Below, in pieces: positions 34,543 to 42,828 of a stretch of DNA of 64,000 bases. The position numbers were made by a program, and so were the translations under genes. The notes under the pieces were generated by a model. It was not told where the DNA came from and did no database searches. It saw only the letters and a list, made by a program, of their open reading frames with translations. The stretch covers positions 1 to 64,000 of the forward strand of contig JAPOYV010000038.1 of the NCBI GenBank assembly GCA_026706385.1, read 5' to 3'. The stretch comes from Gammaproteobacteria bacterium (lineage in GTDB: Bacteria; Pseudomonadota; Gammaproteobacteria; Pseudomonadales; Azotimanducaceae). How positions within the stretch are numbered: the stretch's first letter is position 1; each line of letters starts with the position of its first letter.

Positions 34543-34575
34543 AATTTGACACTTCTCCATTGGAAGTTGCAAATT
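34543..34575. promoter_or_regulatory. 33-bp dyad between HTH regulator and FG-GAP lipoprotein
   Basis: The left arm AATTTGACACTTC (34543-34555) matches the reverse complement of the right arm at 11 of 13 positions (34563-34575), with a 7-bp centre. The arms enclose TTGACA (34546-34551), a perfect -35 hexamer for the plus strand; a -10 box is not clear. The AT-rich dyad stands out from its GC-rich surroundings and fits an operator for the adjacent HTH protein. Confidence 0.6.
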
Positions 34576-34626
34576 ACGAGTCGAGCGGTGAGCCTCAGGC
34601 CTCGTCCTTCTGAGCTTCGACTGGTC

Positions 34627-36216
34627 ATGCAGCACTTCGCCCCATTCGCCCTAGCCGCAATCGTCGCCCTGATCTCCGGTTGCGCGACGGCCACGCCCTC
34701 CCGCGATGACGACGGCCTCTTCCACGCCTACCAGATCGCCACGGAACCGGCGGCACACCAGACGGTCCTCGTCGGATCGTTCGCCGACGGCGGCGGCGCG
34801 CAACTGGCTGCGATCGGCGTCGGGTCGTCCGGCGAGCGGAATCTGACCCTCTACGGGTTCGACGGCTCCGACTGGACACCGCAGCACGAAACCTCCCTTC
34901 CAGCGGACGTCCTCTATGTCGCCGTCGCCGGAATCGCTAACCGGGACCGCCTGGTCGCGTTCCGCGACGGCGGCCTGTACTGGTTGGATCCGGTCACCAG
35001 TGCGGAGCACCCGATCGCCGACTTCCCGACCAGTTTCAGCGCGCCGGACGACGCCGGCGTGCCGGAACTCGGCGTGGTCCGCGACTTAAACGGTGATGGG
35101 CGCGACGACTTCCTGGTGCCGGACCTCGACGGCTTCTGGGTGGTCTTGCAGTCGGGCGACGGTTCGTTCGCGGATCCGCGGAAGCTCGGGCCGGAGGAAC
35201 CCTTCCTCGACGCCAACGCCTATGGCGATGAGCGGACCTATCGCGAGGTGGGCGTCACGGCGCAGAACATGCCCTGGTACCTGAACCGGGTCCACCAGTT
35301 GGACTTCGACCACGACGGTCGTGACGACCTCGTGTTCTGGAACACCGATCACTTCCTTGTCTATCGGCAGGATCCATCCGGGACGTTCGCCCCATCGCCA
35401 GACACGTTCACGACGGATGTGAGCTTCGACTTCGACGGCGTCTACGCCTTGGCCTTCCAATTCGGCGATGCGAGCGTGCCCGCCCTGCTGCTCGGCCTCA
35501 CGGGGCGAGTCGAACACAGGATTCTGCACGGCGTGCGCGACCTCGACGCGGACGGCGTCGCGGATCTCGTGATCCTCACCCTGGCTGGCCGCAGCCCATT
35601 GCGGCTGCGCGGCCGCTACGAGGTGCATTTCGGTCGGCCGACCGTCGACGGGACCGTGTTCTCAGCCGAAGTCGACACCGTCGTGGACGCGCCGGGCAAG
35701 TCCGGCGGCCTGCAGCCTTGGGGCTATGCCGCGCAGTACTTCATCGACTTCGACGGGGACGGCACGCTGGACACGGCGATGGCGGCCGTGAACACGAGCC
35801 TGGGCGGCATGTTGCGCGCCATGGTCGGCAACTCCATCGCCATGGAACTCTCCCTGTACCGGTTGCAGGACGGACGCTATCCCGCAAAGCCAGACGCCAC
35901 GCGCCGCGTCGCCAGCCCGTTCGCGCCGCTGGACCGCCGCGGACCGTTGTTCCCGACCGTACTGGTCGGGGACGTCAACGGCGACCGCCAAACAGACCTC
36001 CTAGTCGGAGACCGTTGGGATCAACTGTCCGTGTTTCTGGGCCAGCCCGGAGCCGATCCCTATGCAAGCCAAGCCTTCCACGTGCCCGTCGCCATCCCCG
36101 CCGACGAGCGCAACGCCCGGCTCGTCGACCTGGATCAGGATGCCAAGCAGGATGTCCTCATCCAGCACCCGTCCGCCACCGAACCCGGGCGCATGACGAT
36201 CCTCATGGCGCGCTAA
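34627..36216 (+). CDS. FG-GAP/VCBS-repeat lipoprotein
   Basis: A 529-aa exported protein. A signal with lipobox ISGC gives a lipid-anchored N-terminus. At least six integrin-type FG-GAP repeats with Ca2+-binding D-x-N/D-x-D-G-x2-D loops are visible: DLNGDGRDDFLV, DFDHDGRDDLVF, DLDADGVADLVI, DFDGDGTLDTAM, DVNGDRQTDLLV and DLDQDAKQDVLI. They probably form a seven-bladed propeller for adhesion, glycan binding or assembly. ATG 34627 begins the signal peptide; the longer frame from 34453 crosses the operator dyad. The next gene begins 10 bp after the stop. Confidence 0.85.
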   Translation: MQHFAPFALAAIVALISGCATATPSRDDDGLFHAYQIATEPAAHQTVLVGSFADGGGAQLAAIGVGSSGERNLTLYGFDGSDWTPQHETSLPADVLYVAVAGIANRDRLVAFRDGGLYWLDPVTSAEHPIADFPTSFSAPDDAGVPELGVVRDLNGDGRDDFLVPDLDGFWVVLQSGDGSFADPRKLGPEEPFLDANAYGDERTYREVGVTAQNMPWYLNRVHQLDFDHDGRDDLVFWNTDHFLVYRQDPSGTFAPSPDTFTTDVSFDFDGVYALAFQFGDASVPALLLGLTGRVEHRILHGVRDLDADGVADLVILTLAGRSPLRLRGRYEVHFGRPTVDGTVFSAEVDTVVDAPGKSGGLQPWGYAAQYFIDFDGDGTLDTAMAAVNTSLGGMLRAMVGNSIAMELSLYRLQDGRYPAKPDATRRVASPFAPLDRRGPLFPTVLVGDVNGDRQTDLLVGDRWDQLSVFLGQPGADPYASQAFHVPVAIPADERNARLVDLDQDAKQDVLIQHPSATEPGRMTILMAR

Positions 36217-36226
36217 GGAGAAGCTC

Positions 36227-36883
36227 GTGTCCACCGCTACCCCCGACTCGGAAATCCGCCTTCGCCTGCAGCGGCTTTGGAAGGGCACGTTGTTCGTGGG
36301 CGTTGGCGGAGCCTACGTCGCCTTGCTGGCAGGAGCCCTCATCCTATTCGGCTGGCAGGCCGCTTTGCTCGCCGTGTTCTTCGTCCTCCTGGGCCAATGC
36401 TTCCGGTACATCGCGAACGATATCGACCGACTCGGTTGGGCGATGGCCCGTGACGGGGAATCGAAGGCCGAAGACAGCACCGCAACGAAGCGCGACCAGA
36501 GCCGACTGCTCTGGCTGCTCGCCGTCCTCGTGCTGGCGCCCAGCGCCGCCTTGATCGTCCAGGCGCAGTTCCTAGGGGGCGGGCGCGTGGCCCTGGTGGT
36601 CGCCGTCACGGTCGCCTTCGTCGAGGCGCTCTACGCGGCGATCCGACGCGTGAACCGGCGAACCGCGTTCCAGGAGGCCAGCTTCGGCCTGCGCGACAGA
36701 AGCCTCTTCAGCCGCGGTCCCGACGCGATGCGCGCACTAAGCCGTACCCGGGAAGCGCGTGTGGAACGCCAACTCGACCAACTCGAGGCGATGGCCGACG
36801 ACGGCAGGATCTCCCGGCGCGCGTACGAGAAGGCTTGCGACAAGCTCAGGATCGAACTGGTGCTGAAGCAGGAGACCGGCTGA
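36227..36883 (+). CDS. Unknown membrane protein with four helices and SHOCT-like tail
   Basis: A 218-aa protein, not recognised. Two hydrophobic pairs are visible: GTLFVGVGGAYVALLAGALI with QAALLAVFFVLLGQCF (about 20-60), and LLWLLAVLVLAPSAALIV with VALVVAVTVAFVEALYA (about 93-137). The tail has ARVERQLDQLEAMADDGRIS and RRAYEKACDKLRIEL, a short bihelical pattern resembling a SHOCT oligomerisation domain. The GTG start at 36227 has AAGGAG directly upstream. It follows the FG-GAP lipoprotein by 10 bp, so the two are likely co-expressed. Confidence 0.65.
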   Translation: MSTATPDSEIRLRLQRLWKGTLFVGVGGAYVALLAGALILFGWQAALLAVFFVLLGQCFRYIANDIDRLGWAMARDGESKAEDSTATKRDQSRLLWLLAVLVLAPSAALIVQAQFLGGGRVALVVAVTVAFVEALYAAIRRVNRRTAFQEASFGLRDRSLFSRGPDAMRALSRTREARVERQLDQLEAMADDGRISRRAYEKACDKLRIELVLKQETG

Positions 36884-36887
36884 CGCT

Positions 36888-38477
36888 TCACCCCACGCGC
36901 CGCTCCGCCGACCAGTACGGCTCGCGCAGCTTGAACTTCTGCAACTTGCCGGTCGCGGTTCGCGGCAGTTCGTCGCGGAACTCCACGGACGTCGGGCACT
37001 TGAAGTGCGCGAGGTTGTCCCGGCAGAAAGCGATGATTTCGGCTTCATCCGCGTTCGCCCCGTCACGCTGAACGACCAGCGCCTTGGGCGTCTCGCCCCA
37101 CTTTTCGTGGGGGACGCCGATCACGGCGCACTCGAGCACCGCAGGATGCCGGTAGAGCACGTCCTCGATGTCGGGCGAGCTGATGTTCTCCCCGCCGGAG
37201 ATGATGACGTCCTTCTTGCGGTCCACGATGTGAATGCTGCCGACCTCGTCCCAGACGGCGAGGTCGCCGGTATGGAAGTAGCCGTCGCGAATGGCCTTCG
37301 CCGTCTCCTCGGGCTGCTCCCAATAGCCCTTGAAGACGACATTGGACCGAGCGCAGACCTCGCCGACGGTGGTGTTGTCCTTGGGCACAGGCTGGTCATT
37401 GTCGTCCAGCACGACCAGGTCGACGCCGATGGCGGGCACGCCCGCACGGGAGCGGCGGGGGTAGTCGTGCTGCTCGGTGTTGAAGTCCGTGTGGTTGACC
37501 GTCAGAAGCGGCGCCGTCTCCGTCAAGCCGTAGATCTCGATGAACTCCCAGCCAAGTTCGTTCTCCAGCCGGTCGATGAAGGCCGCCGGCGGCGGCGCGC
37601 CCGCGACGATGAAGCGCGGCTTGGTCTCGATGACGTGCGCCGCCCGGTCCGGGTAGTCGAGGATCGTGCGCAGCACGGTGGGCGCCATGCACGCGAAGGT
37701 CACCTTCTCGCGCTCGATCAGGCGGAAGATGTCCGCGCCGTCCACCGCACGGAGCACCACATGCGTGCCGCCCATCCCGGTGATGGCGTAGACGCCGCCC
37801 CAGCCGTTGCAGTGGAACATCGGCAACGTCCATAGCTCCACATCGTTATGACTGACGCGCAGGTGCGCGATTAGGCCGTAGGCGTTGATGGTGCAGTTGC
37901 GGTGGGTGAGCATCACGCCTTTCGGACGCGCGGTGGTACCCGACGTGTAGTTGATCGACACCAGGTCGTTCTCGTCGCGTGGGACTGCGGGCGGCGCGGA
38001 CGTGGGTTCGCTTGCGAGCAGCGTCTCCCAGTCCTGCCAGCCGTCCGGGGTCAGACCGAGGAGCGTATCGCTGCCGTCCCGAGCCACGATGAAGTGTTCG
38101 ACCGTCGTCAGGTTGTCACGAATACCATCGACGACGTCGGTGTACTCGTGATCAACAAGCACGACCGAGACGCCCGCATGGTTCAGGATGTACTCGTGGT
38201 CCGCCGCGACTAGGCGGTAGTTGAGCGGCACGAGGACCGCGCCGATCTGGCTGGTCGCGAAGAAGCTCTCCAGGAAGAAGTGCGAGTTGGGGCTCAGTAT
38301 GCAAACCCGGTCGTCCGGGGCGACGCCGAGCGCCAGGAGCGCATGCGAAAACCGATTCACGCGCGCCTGCAACTCGGCGTAGGTGAAGCGTAGGTCGTTG
38401 TCCACAACGGCGGTCTTCGTCGGGTACAACTGCACCGAGCGGCGCAGAAAGTCGTCGACGAGAAGCGGTACTTCCAT
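36888..38477 (-). CDS. Long/medium-chain acyl-CoA synthetase (AMP-binding)
   Basis: A 529-aa ANL-superfamily ligase. The phosphate loop YTSGTTARPKGVMLTHRN is near residue 178. Later motifs are MFHCNGWGG, IYGLTETAPL, VFKGYWEQPEET, GYFHTGDLAVWDE, DRKKDVIISGGENISS and PRTATGKLQKF, whose Lys is the adenylation catalyst. These activate a fatty or aryl acid as an acyl-AMP and then as its CoA thioester. It follows the GMC oxidoreductase by 28 bp on the same strand. An oxidation-then-activation route for an alcohol or aldehyde is a reasonable guess. The stop is 5 bp from the convergent membrane-protein gene. Confidence 0.9.
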   Translation of the reverse strand: MEVPLLVDDFLRRSVQLYPTKTAVVDNDLRFTYAELQARVNRFSHALLALGVAPDDRVCILSPNSHFFLESFFATSQIGAVLVPLNYRLVAADHEYILNHAGVSVVLVDHEYTDVVDGIRDNLTTVEHFIVARDGSDTLLGLTPDGWQDWETLLASEPTSAPPAVPRDENDLVSINYTSGTTARPKGVMLTHRNCTINAYGLIAHLRVSHNDVELWTLPMFHCNGWGGVYAITGMGGTHVVLRAVDGADIFRLIEREKVTFACMAPTVLRTILDYPDRAAHVIETKPRFIVAGAPPPAAFIDRLENELGWEFIEIYGLTETAPLLTVNHTDFNTEQHDYPRRSRAGVPAIGVDLVVLDDNDQPVPKDNTTVGEVCARSNVVFKGYWEQPEETAKAIRDGYFHTGDLAVWDEVGSIHIVDRKKDVIISGGENISSPDIEDVLYRHPAVLECAVIGVPHEKWGETPKALVVQRDGANADEAEIIAFCRDNLAHFKCPTSVEFRDELPRTATGKLQKFKLREPYWSAERRVG

Positions 38478-38505
38478 CGTGATGTCCTCCCAAAAACTCG
38501 TTACG

Positions 38506-40110
38506 TCATTCGGCCCGGGCGTCCTCGAGAATCATGGCCGCGCCTTTTTCGCCGATCATGATCGATGGGGCGTTCGTGTTCCCGGAGACAAGCGTCGGCA
38601 TGATCGAAGCGTCCGCAACCCGCAAGCCCCGCACGCCGTGCACCCGCAGTCGCTCGTCGACCACGGCGTTGGCGTCGCTGCCCATCTTGCACGTGCCGAT
38701 GGGGTGGAACACCGTGGAGCCCGTGCGTCGGCAGAAGTCCAGGATCTCGTCGTCCGTCTCGACCTCGCCGCCGGGATAGAGTTCGTGGTCGGCGTAGTCC
38801 GCAAGGGCCGGCGCTTCGCCGACGCGCCGGGCAATGCGAATACCCTCGATCAGCGCCGCACGATCCACCTCCTCGGACAGGAAATTCGGCTTGATCGCGG
38901 GCGACGCGTCCGCTGCGGCACTCTGGATGTGAATCGAGCCCGTACTCTCGGGGCGCAATTGGCACACCGAGCAGGTCATTCCGGGCTCCTTCTCAAGCAC
39001 GCCTCGCTTGGCACGTCTGGCATAGCTCGCATGGGCGAAATGGAACTGCACATCCGGCGTTTCCAGCTCTTCGCGGGTGCGCACGAAACCGTGCGCGATG
39101 CCGGCGGTGTAGGTCAGCACGCCGCGCCGTGCGATACCGTACTTGAGGGCTTCCCAAACGAAGCGCGGGCCACGCGTCGCCTGGTTCAACGTCGTCGTGC
39201 CCTTGACCCGCCACGCGACGGAACTGGAGTAGTGGTCGCGGTAATTCTCGCCCACGCCCGGCAGGTCGCAGACGACGTCGATCCCATGCTGGCGCAAGAG
39301 TTCCGGCTGGCCGATTCCAGACAGTTCCAGCAACTGCGGCGATTGCACGGCCCCGGCCGACAGGATCACCTCCTTGTTGGCCGTGGCCTGGACGAGCTTG
39401 CCGCCGACCGTGTATTCGACGCCGACGGCACGGCCGTCCTCCACGCACACCCGCTGTGCCAGCGCACGGGTCGCGATGGTGAGGTTGGACCGCGAGCGGA
39501 CGGGGTCCAGGAAAGCACGCGCGGTGCTGAACCGGCGGCCGTCGCGCTGCGTCACCTGGTAGATGCCGAAGCCTTCCTGCGACGTGCCGTTGTAGTCCGG
39601 GTTACGCGGATAGCCCGCCTCCACGCCCGCATCCACCCAGGCGTCGAGGAGCGGATGGCGCTCGATCATGTCGGCCACGTTCAACTCGCCGCCGACACCC
39701 CGGAATTCGTCGCCGCCACGTTCGAAGAGCTCCGAGTGCATGAAGAACGGCAGCACCTCCTCGTATGACCACCCCCGGTTGCCGAGTTGCCCCCAGGTGT
39801 CGTAGTCGAGCGCCTGGCCGCGCACGTAGAGCATGCCGTTGATGGAACTCGACCCGCCGAGCACCTTGCCACGCGGGATGGGGATCTTGCGTTCGTGGGT
39901 GTTCGGCTCCGGCACGGTCTCGAAGCACCAGTTGACGCTCGGCCGGTCGATCATCTTCCAGAACCCCACCGGGATGTGGATCAACGGGCTCCAGTCGCGA
40001 CCGCCGGCTTCGAGCAGCAGGACGGAATTCCCGGAATCGCGGCTCAAGCGGTTCGCGACGACACAGCCGGCCGAACCGGCGCCGACCACGATGTAGTCGA
40101 ACTGGGGCAT
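38506..40110 (-). CDS. GMC-family FAD oxidoreductase (choline/alcohol dehydrogenase-like)
   Basis: A 534-aa flavoenzyme. The dinucleotide-binding loop [17 protein letters not shown] starts at residue 5. LEAGGRDW, the GMC signature [14 protein letters not shown] (about 85-98) and [17 protein letters not shown] (second signature, about 255) follow. The C-terminal HPIGTCKMG carries the catalytic-base His region, and [20 protein letters not shown] closes the FAD domain. These enzymes oxidise primary alcohols or choline. The ATG at 40110 lies next to an alternating purine-pyrimidine tract. The acyl-CoA synthetase gene follows 28 bp downstream. Confidence 0.9.
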   Translation of the reverse strand: MPQFDYIVVGAGSAGCVVANRLSRDSGNSVLLLEAGGRDWSPLIHIPVGFWKMIDRPSVNWCFETVPEPNTHERKIPIPRGKVLGGSSSINGMLYVRGQALDYDTWGQLGNRGWSYEEVLPFFMHSELFERGGDEFRGVGGELNVADMIERHPLLDAWVDAGVEAGYPRNPDYNGTSQEGFGIYQVTQRDGRRFSTARAFLDPVRSRSNLTIATRALAQRVCVEDGRAVGVEYTVGGKLVQATANKEVILSAGAVQSPQLLELSGIGQPELLRQHGIDVVCDLPGVGENYRDHYSSSVAWRVKGTTTLNQATRGPRFVWEALKYGIARRGVLTYTAGIAHGFVRTREELETPDVQFHFAHASYARRAKRGVLEKEPGMTCSVCQLRPESTGSIHIQSAAADASPAIKPNFLSEEVDRAALIEGIRIARRVGEAPALADYADHELYPGGEVETDDEILDFCRRTGSTVFHPIGTCKMGSDANAVVDERLRVHGVRGLRVADASIMPTLVSGNTNAPSIMIGEKGAAMILEDARAE

Positions 40111-40141
40111 ATTTTCTGTTCACCTCGTTGGCAGCCGCAAA

Positions 40142-40181
40142 GCGTACATGCACGCGGCGCATATGTGTGTACGTGTACGCG
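40142..40181. promoter_or_regulatory. 40-bp alternating purine-pyrimidine tract between divergent genes
   Basis: Bases 40142-40156 and 40157-40181 are two uninterrupted alternating purine/pyrimidine runs (15 and 25 bases), out of phase only at the G-G junction. Mainly CG, CA/TG and TA steps are used. Such runs can adopt Z-DNA under supercoiling. The tract sits midway between the GMC gene and the divergent 206-aa protein gene and includes partly symmetric GTAC-rich arms. Confidence 0.6.
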
Positions 40182-40242
40182 ATGGCCATGAGCAGGGAAG
40201 ACGCGGGTACACTGATAGCGAACGGTGACAAGAGGAACGGTC

Positions 40243-40863
40243 ATGGTAAAAATCGAACCCGTCGGGGAGTTCGGCTCGCTCGCCTGGTGCGAGGCCTGCG
40301 CCGCCGCTGGCGTGAAGCTGCTTGAAGAGGGCGACCTGCCCAGTGACACGGCGTGGGGATTCTCCGAGATCTACACCCATCCGCCCGCAAGGCTGCTGAC
40401 CAGTGGCCGCGAGCTCGCGGCCTACTACATCATGGTCAAGGACGGCGAGATCAGCGGCGGCGACGGGGCGCCGGACGAATGCCGTGCGCTTCCGGGATTC
40501 CACGTGGAGTTGCAGTGGGGGCTGATCTGCAACCAGTCCCGGTCACTGTACGGTCGCGAAGGTCAACGGCAGCGTTCGCGGGAAGAACAGGTGATGTACA
40601 AGGCGATCGAGGCCTACCTCGACCGCCCCAACCCCTTGGGTTTCAAGCCCCGGAACGCCGTCTGGCCTCCCGCCGTCGGCGCCGCCCTCGGCAAGGGCTC
40701 CGAGGAAGGCGGCGGCTTGCACAACATCGCCGCCAGCTTGCAGATGCCGTCGCCCGAATTCGAGGACGTGCCGACCACGGCTTTGGGCGTGCCCATCTTC
40801 TCCAAGATGACGACCGAGCAGAAGCGCACCTTTCTCAAGCTCTGCGGCGTCGAAGTGCCTTAA
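40243..40863 (+). CDS. Unknown 206-aa soluble protein next to an oxygenase-fold protein
   Basis: A 206-aa protein not recognised. There is no signal or membrane segment. Cysteines occur at WCEACAAAG (a C-x2-C pair near residue 15), DECRAL and LICNQS, with one more near the end (LKLCGVEVP). The central part HVELQWGLICNQSRSLYG looks like beta strands; the second half is helical. A TACACT -10-like box lies 35 bp before the ATG and AGAGGA serves as ribosome-binding site. The phytanoyl-CoA dioxygenase-like gene starts 10 bp downstream, so this is probably its partner or substrate-related protein. Confidence 0.6.
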   Translation: MVKIEPVGEFGSLAWCEACAAAGVKLLEEGDLPSDTAWGFSEIYTHPPARLLTSGRELAAYYIMVKDGEISGGDGAPDECRALPGFHVELQWGLICNQSRSLYGREGQRQRSREEQVMYKAIEAYLDRPNPLGFKPRNAVWPPAVGAALGKGSEEGGGLHNIAASLQMPSPEFEDVPTTALGVPIFSKMTTEQKRTFLKLCGVEVP

Positions 40864-40873
40864 GCGCACGGCC

Positions 40874-41779
40874 ATGGGCGACAAGCCACAGTCGCGATTC
40901 GCCGACAAGTACTTCGTCTTCGATAAGGATCTCGGCCGGCCGCAACTGCCAGGTGACGACGCATTCGCCCGGGAGAACGCGGAAGGCCGCCCGATTCCGG
41001 TCCTCACCGACGAGCAACGCTATGCCTTCGATCTGCGCGGCTGGCTGCTGGTCCCCGGCGTCCTCAGCGAGGACGAGATCGAGGCGTCAAAGGAGCACAT
41101 CCTCCGCCTGCACACCGACAAGGACTCGCTTCCCGAACACGAACGTTCGTCGCTCGCCGGACCGTGCCAGAGCTTGATCGACCATCCGATGGTCGTCGCG
41201 TTCATGAACGAGTTCGTCTATCACCCGTTCACCGACGGAATCAAGACGCCGCCGCTCGGCAACCAGGTCTGCTACGGGTTCCGCATGGAGTTCAGCTTCT
41301 CGCAGCACCGCCAGGCCGGCGACGGCAAGTTCGTCCCGCACAACGGCAACGGCATGATGCGCGTGCCGGGCGACCACCACACGTACCACGCGTTTCCGGG
41401 CCAGGCCCACACCTGCCTGACGCGAGCGCTGTGGGAACTGAACCCAGTCAGCAAGCGGCAAGGCGGGACCTTGTTCGTGAGCGGAAGCCACAAGTCCGCG
41501 TTCACGGCCCCGGGCTCGCTGGGGGCCTTGGACTCGCCCTTCTGGGACACCTACGAGTGCCCCGCCGGCTCCGTACTCTTCTTCACCGAAGGCGTGACGC
41601 ACAGCTCCGACATCTGGCGCCAGGACACGCCGCGGGTCGCGATCTTCAACAGCTACAACACCATCGGCAGCCGCTGGCACAACTGGGAGCCGCACCCACG
41701 ACTCTTCGCGGAGATGCCCGCGCTACGGCAGACGTTGTTTCGACCGGTGTACGTGGCCGGGAACGTGGTTCGGGAGTGA
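40874..41779 (+). CDS. Phytanoyl-CoA dioxygenase-family protein with HxG instead of HxD
   Basis: A 301-aa double-stranded beta-helix protein. The distal half is typical: ALWELNPVSKRQGGTLFVSGSH, LFFTEGVTHSS (H243) and DTPRVAIFNSY with the cosubstrate Arg (R254). Where H-x-D/E is expected, the best candidate is FVPHNGNG (H156-x-G158), so the carboxylate ligand appears replaced by Gly. In 2-oxoglutarate halogenases that same change opens a halide site, but inactive or non-iron homologues also show it. It follows the unknown 206-aa gene by 10 bp. Substrate and chemistry are undetermined. Confidence 0.78.
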   Translation: MGDKPQSRFADKYFVFDKDLGRPQLPGDDAFARENAEGRPIPVLTDEQRYAFDLRGWLLVPGVLSEDEIEASKEHILRLHTDKDSLPEHERSSLAGPCQSLIDHPMVVAFMNEFVYHPFTDGIKTPPLGNQVCYGFRMEFSFSQHRQAGDGKFVPHNGNGMMRVPGDHHTYHAFPGQAHTCLTRALWELNPVSKRQGGTLFVSGSHKSAFTAPGSLGALDSPFWDTYECPAGSVLFFTEGVTHSSDIWRQDTPRVAIFNSYNTIGSRWHNWEPHPRLFAEMPALRQTLFRPVYVAGNVVRE

Positions 41780-41796
41780 TGCGAGCGGTGTCGCCA

Positions 41797-41813
41797 TTTG
41801 CCAACCCGGCAAA
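41797..41813. promoter_or_regulatory. Small dyad upstream of the Xre-RES module
   Basis: TTTGCC (41797-41802) and GGCAAA (41808-41813) are perfect inverted arms around a 5-bp centre, 22 bp before the first ATG of the antitoxin gene. Position and symmetry fit an autoregulatory operator, though the arms are short. Confidence 0.45.
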
Positions 41814-41834
41814 ATGCCGCCAGAATGACCGCAA

Positions 41835-42317
41835 ATGCCTAGAAGTGCATCCCGCCGGAGGCGAGACCAAACGATGCAGGGAGATCAACTACTAGCCTCG
41901 GTCGCAGCTGAACACCTCGGCGGCGTGACGACGCTGGGTTGCGAGGTACGATCCGACGCGGACTTCGCCAAGGTTGTGGAGGCTGGACTGCCGCCAGATG
42001 CCCTCTCGACGCTAACGAAGTGCGGGGTGTCTGAGAAGGAAATCACTACCCTCATCATCAACCCACGGACTCTCTCGCACCGCCGAGCAAAGGGGCAACG
42101 GCTGTCGGTGGACGAGTCCGACCGCGCGGCCAGAGTTGCGAGGATCGTTGCTCTTGCCGAGCAAGCGTTCGCCAACCGAGAAAAGGCCAACCGTTGGCTC
42201 CGGCTAGAGCTCCAAGTCTTGAGCGACAGACGGCCGATCGACCTCATTCGTACACAAGCCGGTGCCAGATTGGTCGAGGGCGAATTGGCGCGGATTGCCT
42301 GGGGCATTCCCCCCTGA
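41835..42317 (+). CDS. Xre/MbcA/ParS-type (DUF2384) antitoxin
   Basis: A 160-aa protein. The N-terminal part carries a Xre-like helical region (LPPDALSTLTKCGVSEKEIT, INPRTLSHRRAKGQRLS). The C-terminal DUF2384 domain follows: SVDESDRAARVARIVALAEQAFA, then KANRWLRLELQVLSDRRPID and a GARLVEGELARIAWG ending. This domain neutralises RES toxins. An alternative ATG at 41874 would give a 147-aa protein. Its stop overlaps the toxin ATG by one base. Confidence 0.87.
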   Translation: MPRSASRRRRDQTMQGDQLLASVAAEHLGGVTTLGCEVRSDADFAKVVEAGLPPDALSTLTKCGVSEKEITTLIINPRTLSHRRAKGQRLSVDESDRAARVARIVALAEQAFANREKANRWLRLELQVLSDRRPIDLIRTQAGARLVEGELARIAWGIPP

Positions 42318-42790
42318 TGCGGCTGTGGCGGCTTTCCGCGGCGATGTACGCTGACCGCTTCGAAGGAGGCTACGGATTCACCAACGATGGGCGTTGGAAC
42401 TCTCGCGGGCAACCCGTCACCTACTGTTCCACCGGGCCTGCCCTATGCGTAGTCGAAAGGCTCGTGCACATTCAAGACGCCGCCCTGCTTCCGGATGACA
42501 CGATGCTCGTGAGCCTAGATGCGCCAGACGGGATCGACGTCGACGTCGTCCAACTTGGCGACTTGCCTACCGGCTGGCGCAGCGATCAGCGCACGACACG
42601 ACTGCGCGGCGATGCATGGCTCCGCGCTCGCTCGGCTTGCCTCCTGAGCGTGCCATCTGCAGTCGTGCCCGTAGCCGACAGCAATGACCGGAACATCTTG
42701 ATCAATCACCTGCACCCCGACGTCGGTGGCATCGTCACCACTCGCATCGAGGCGTTTGAGTACGACGTGCGGCTGTTTGCGTTCGGCTAA
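42317..42790 (+). CDS. RES-domain toxin
   Basis: A 157-aa RES toxin, which degrades NAD+ (or ADP-ribosylates a target) when free. The domain begins at LWRLSAAMYADRFEGGYGFT and has the namesake residues in order: the Arg near RWNSRG, Glu in VVERLVHI and Ser in ACLLSVPSAVVP. ILINHLHPDVGGI and EYDVRLF are the usual C-terminal strands. The ATG overlaps the antitoxin stop by one base, completing a type II module of the ParST/MbcTA kind. Confidence 0.87.
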   Translation: MRLWRLSAAMYADRFEGGYGFTNDGRWNSRGQPVTYCSTGPALCVVERLVHIQDAALLPDDTMLVSLDAPDGIDVDVVQLGDLPTGWRSDQRTTRLRGDAWLRARSACLLSVPSAVVPVADSNDRNILINHLHPDVGGIVTTRIEAFEYDVRLFAFG

Positions 42791-42828
42791 GACAGTCCCA
42801 TGCAGGATTTGGCCGCGCCCGCTCAAGT

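Noticed and set aside
38383-39768. A 461-aa plus-strand frame antisense to the GMC oxidoreductase
   Set aside because: The minus-strand frame has the FAD motifs and GMC signatures; the antisense one has none.
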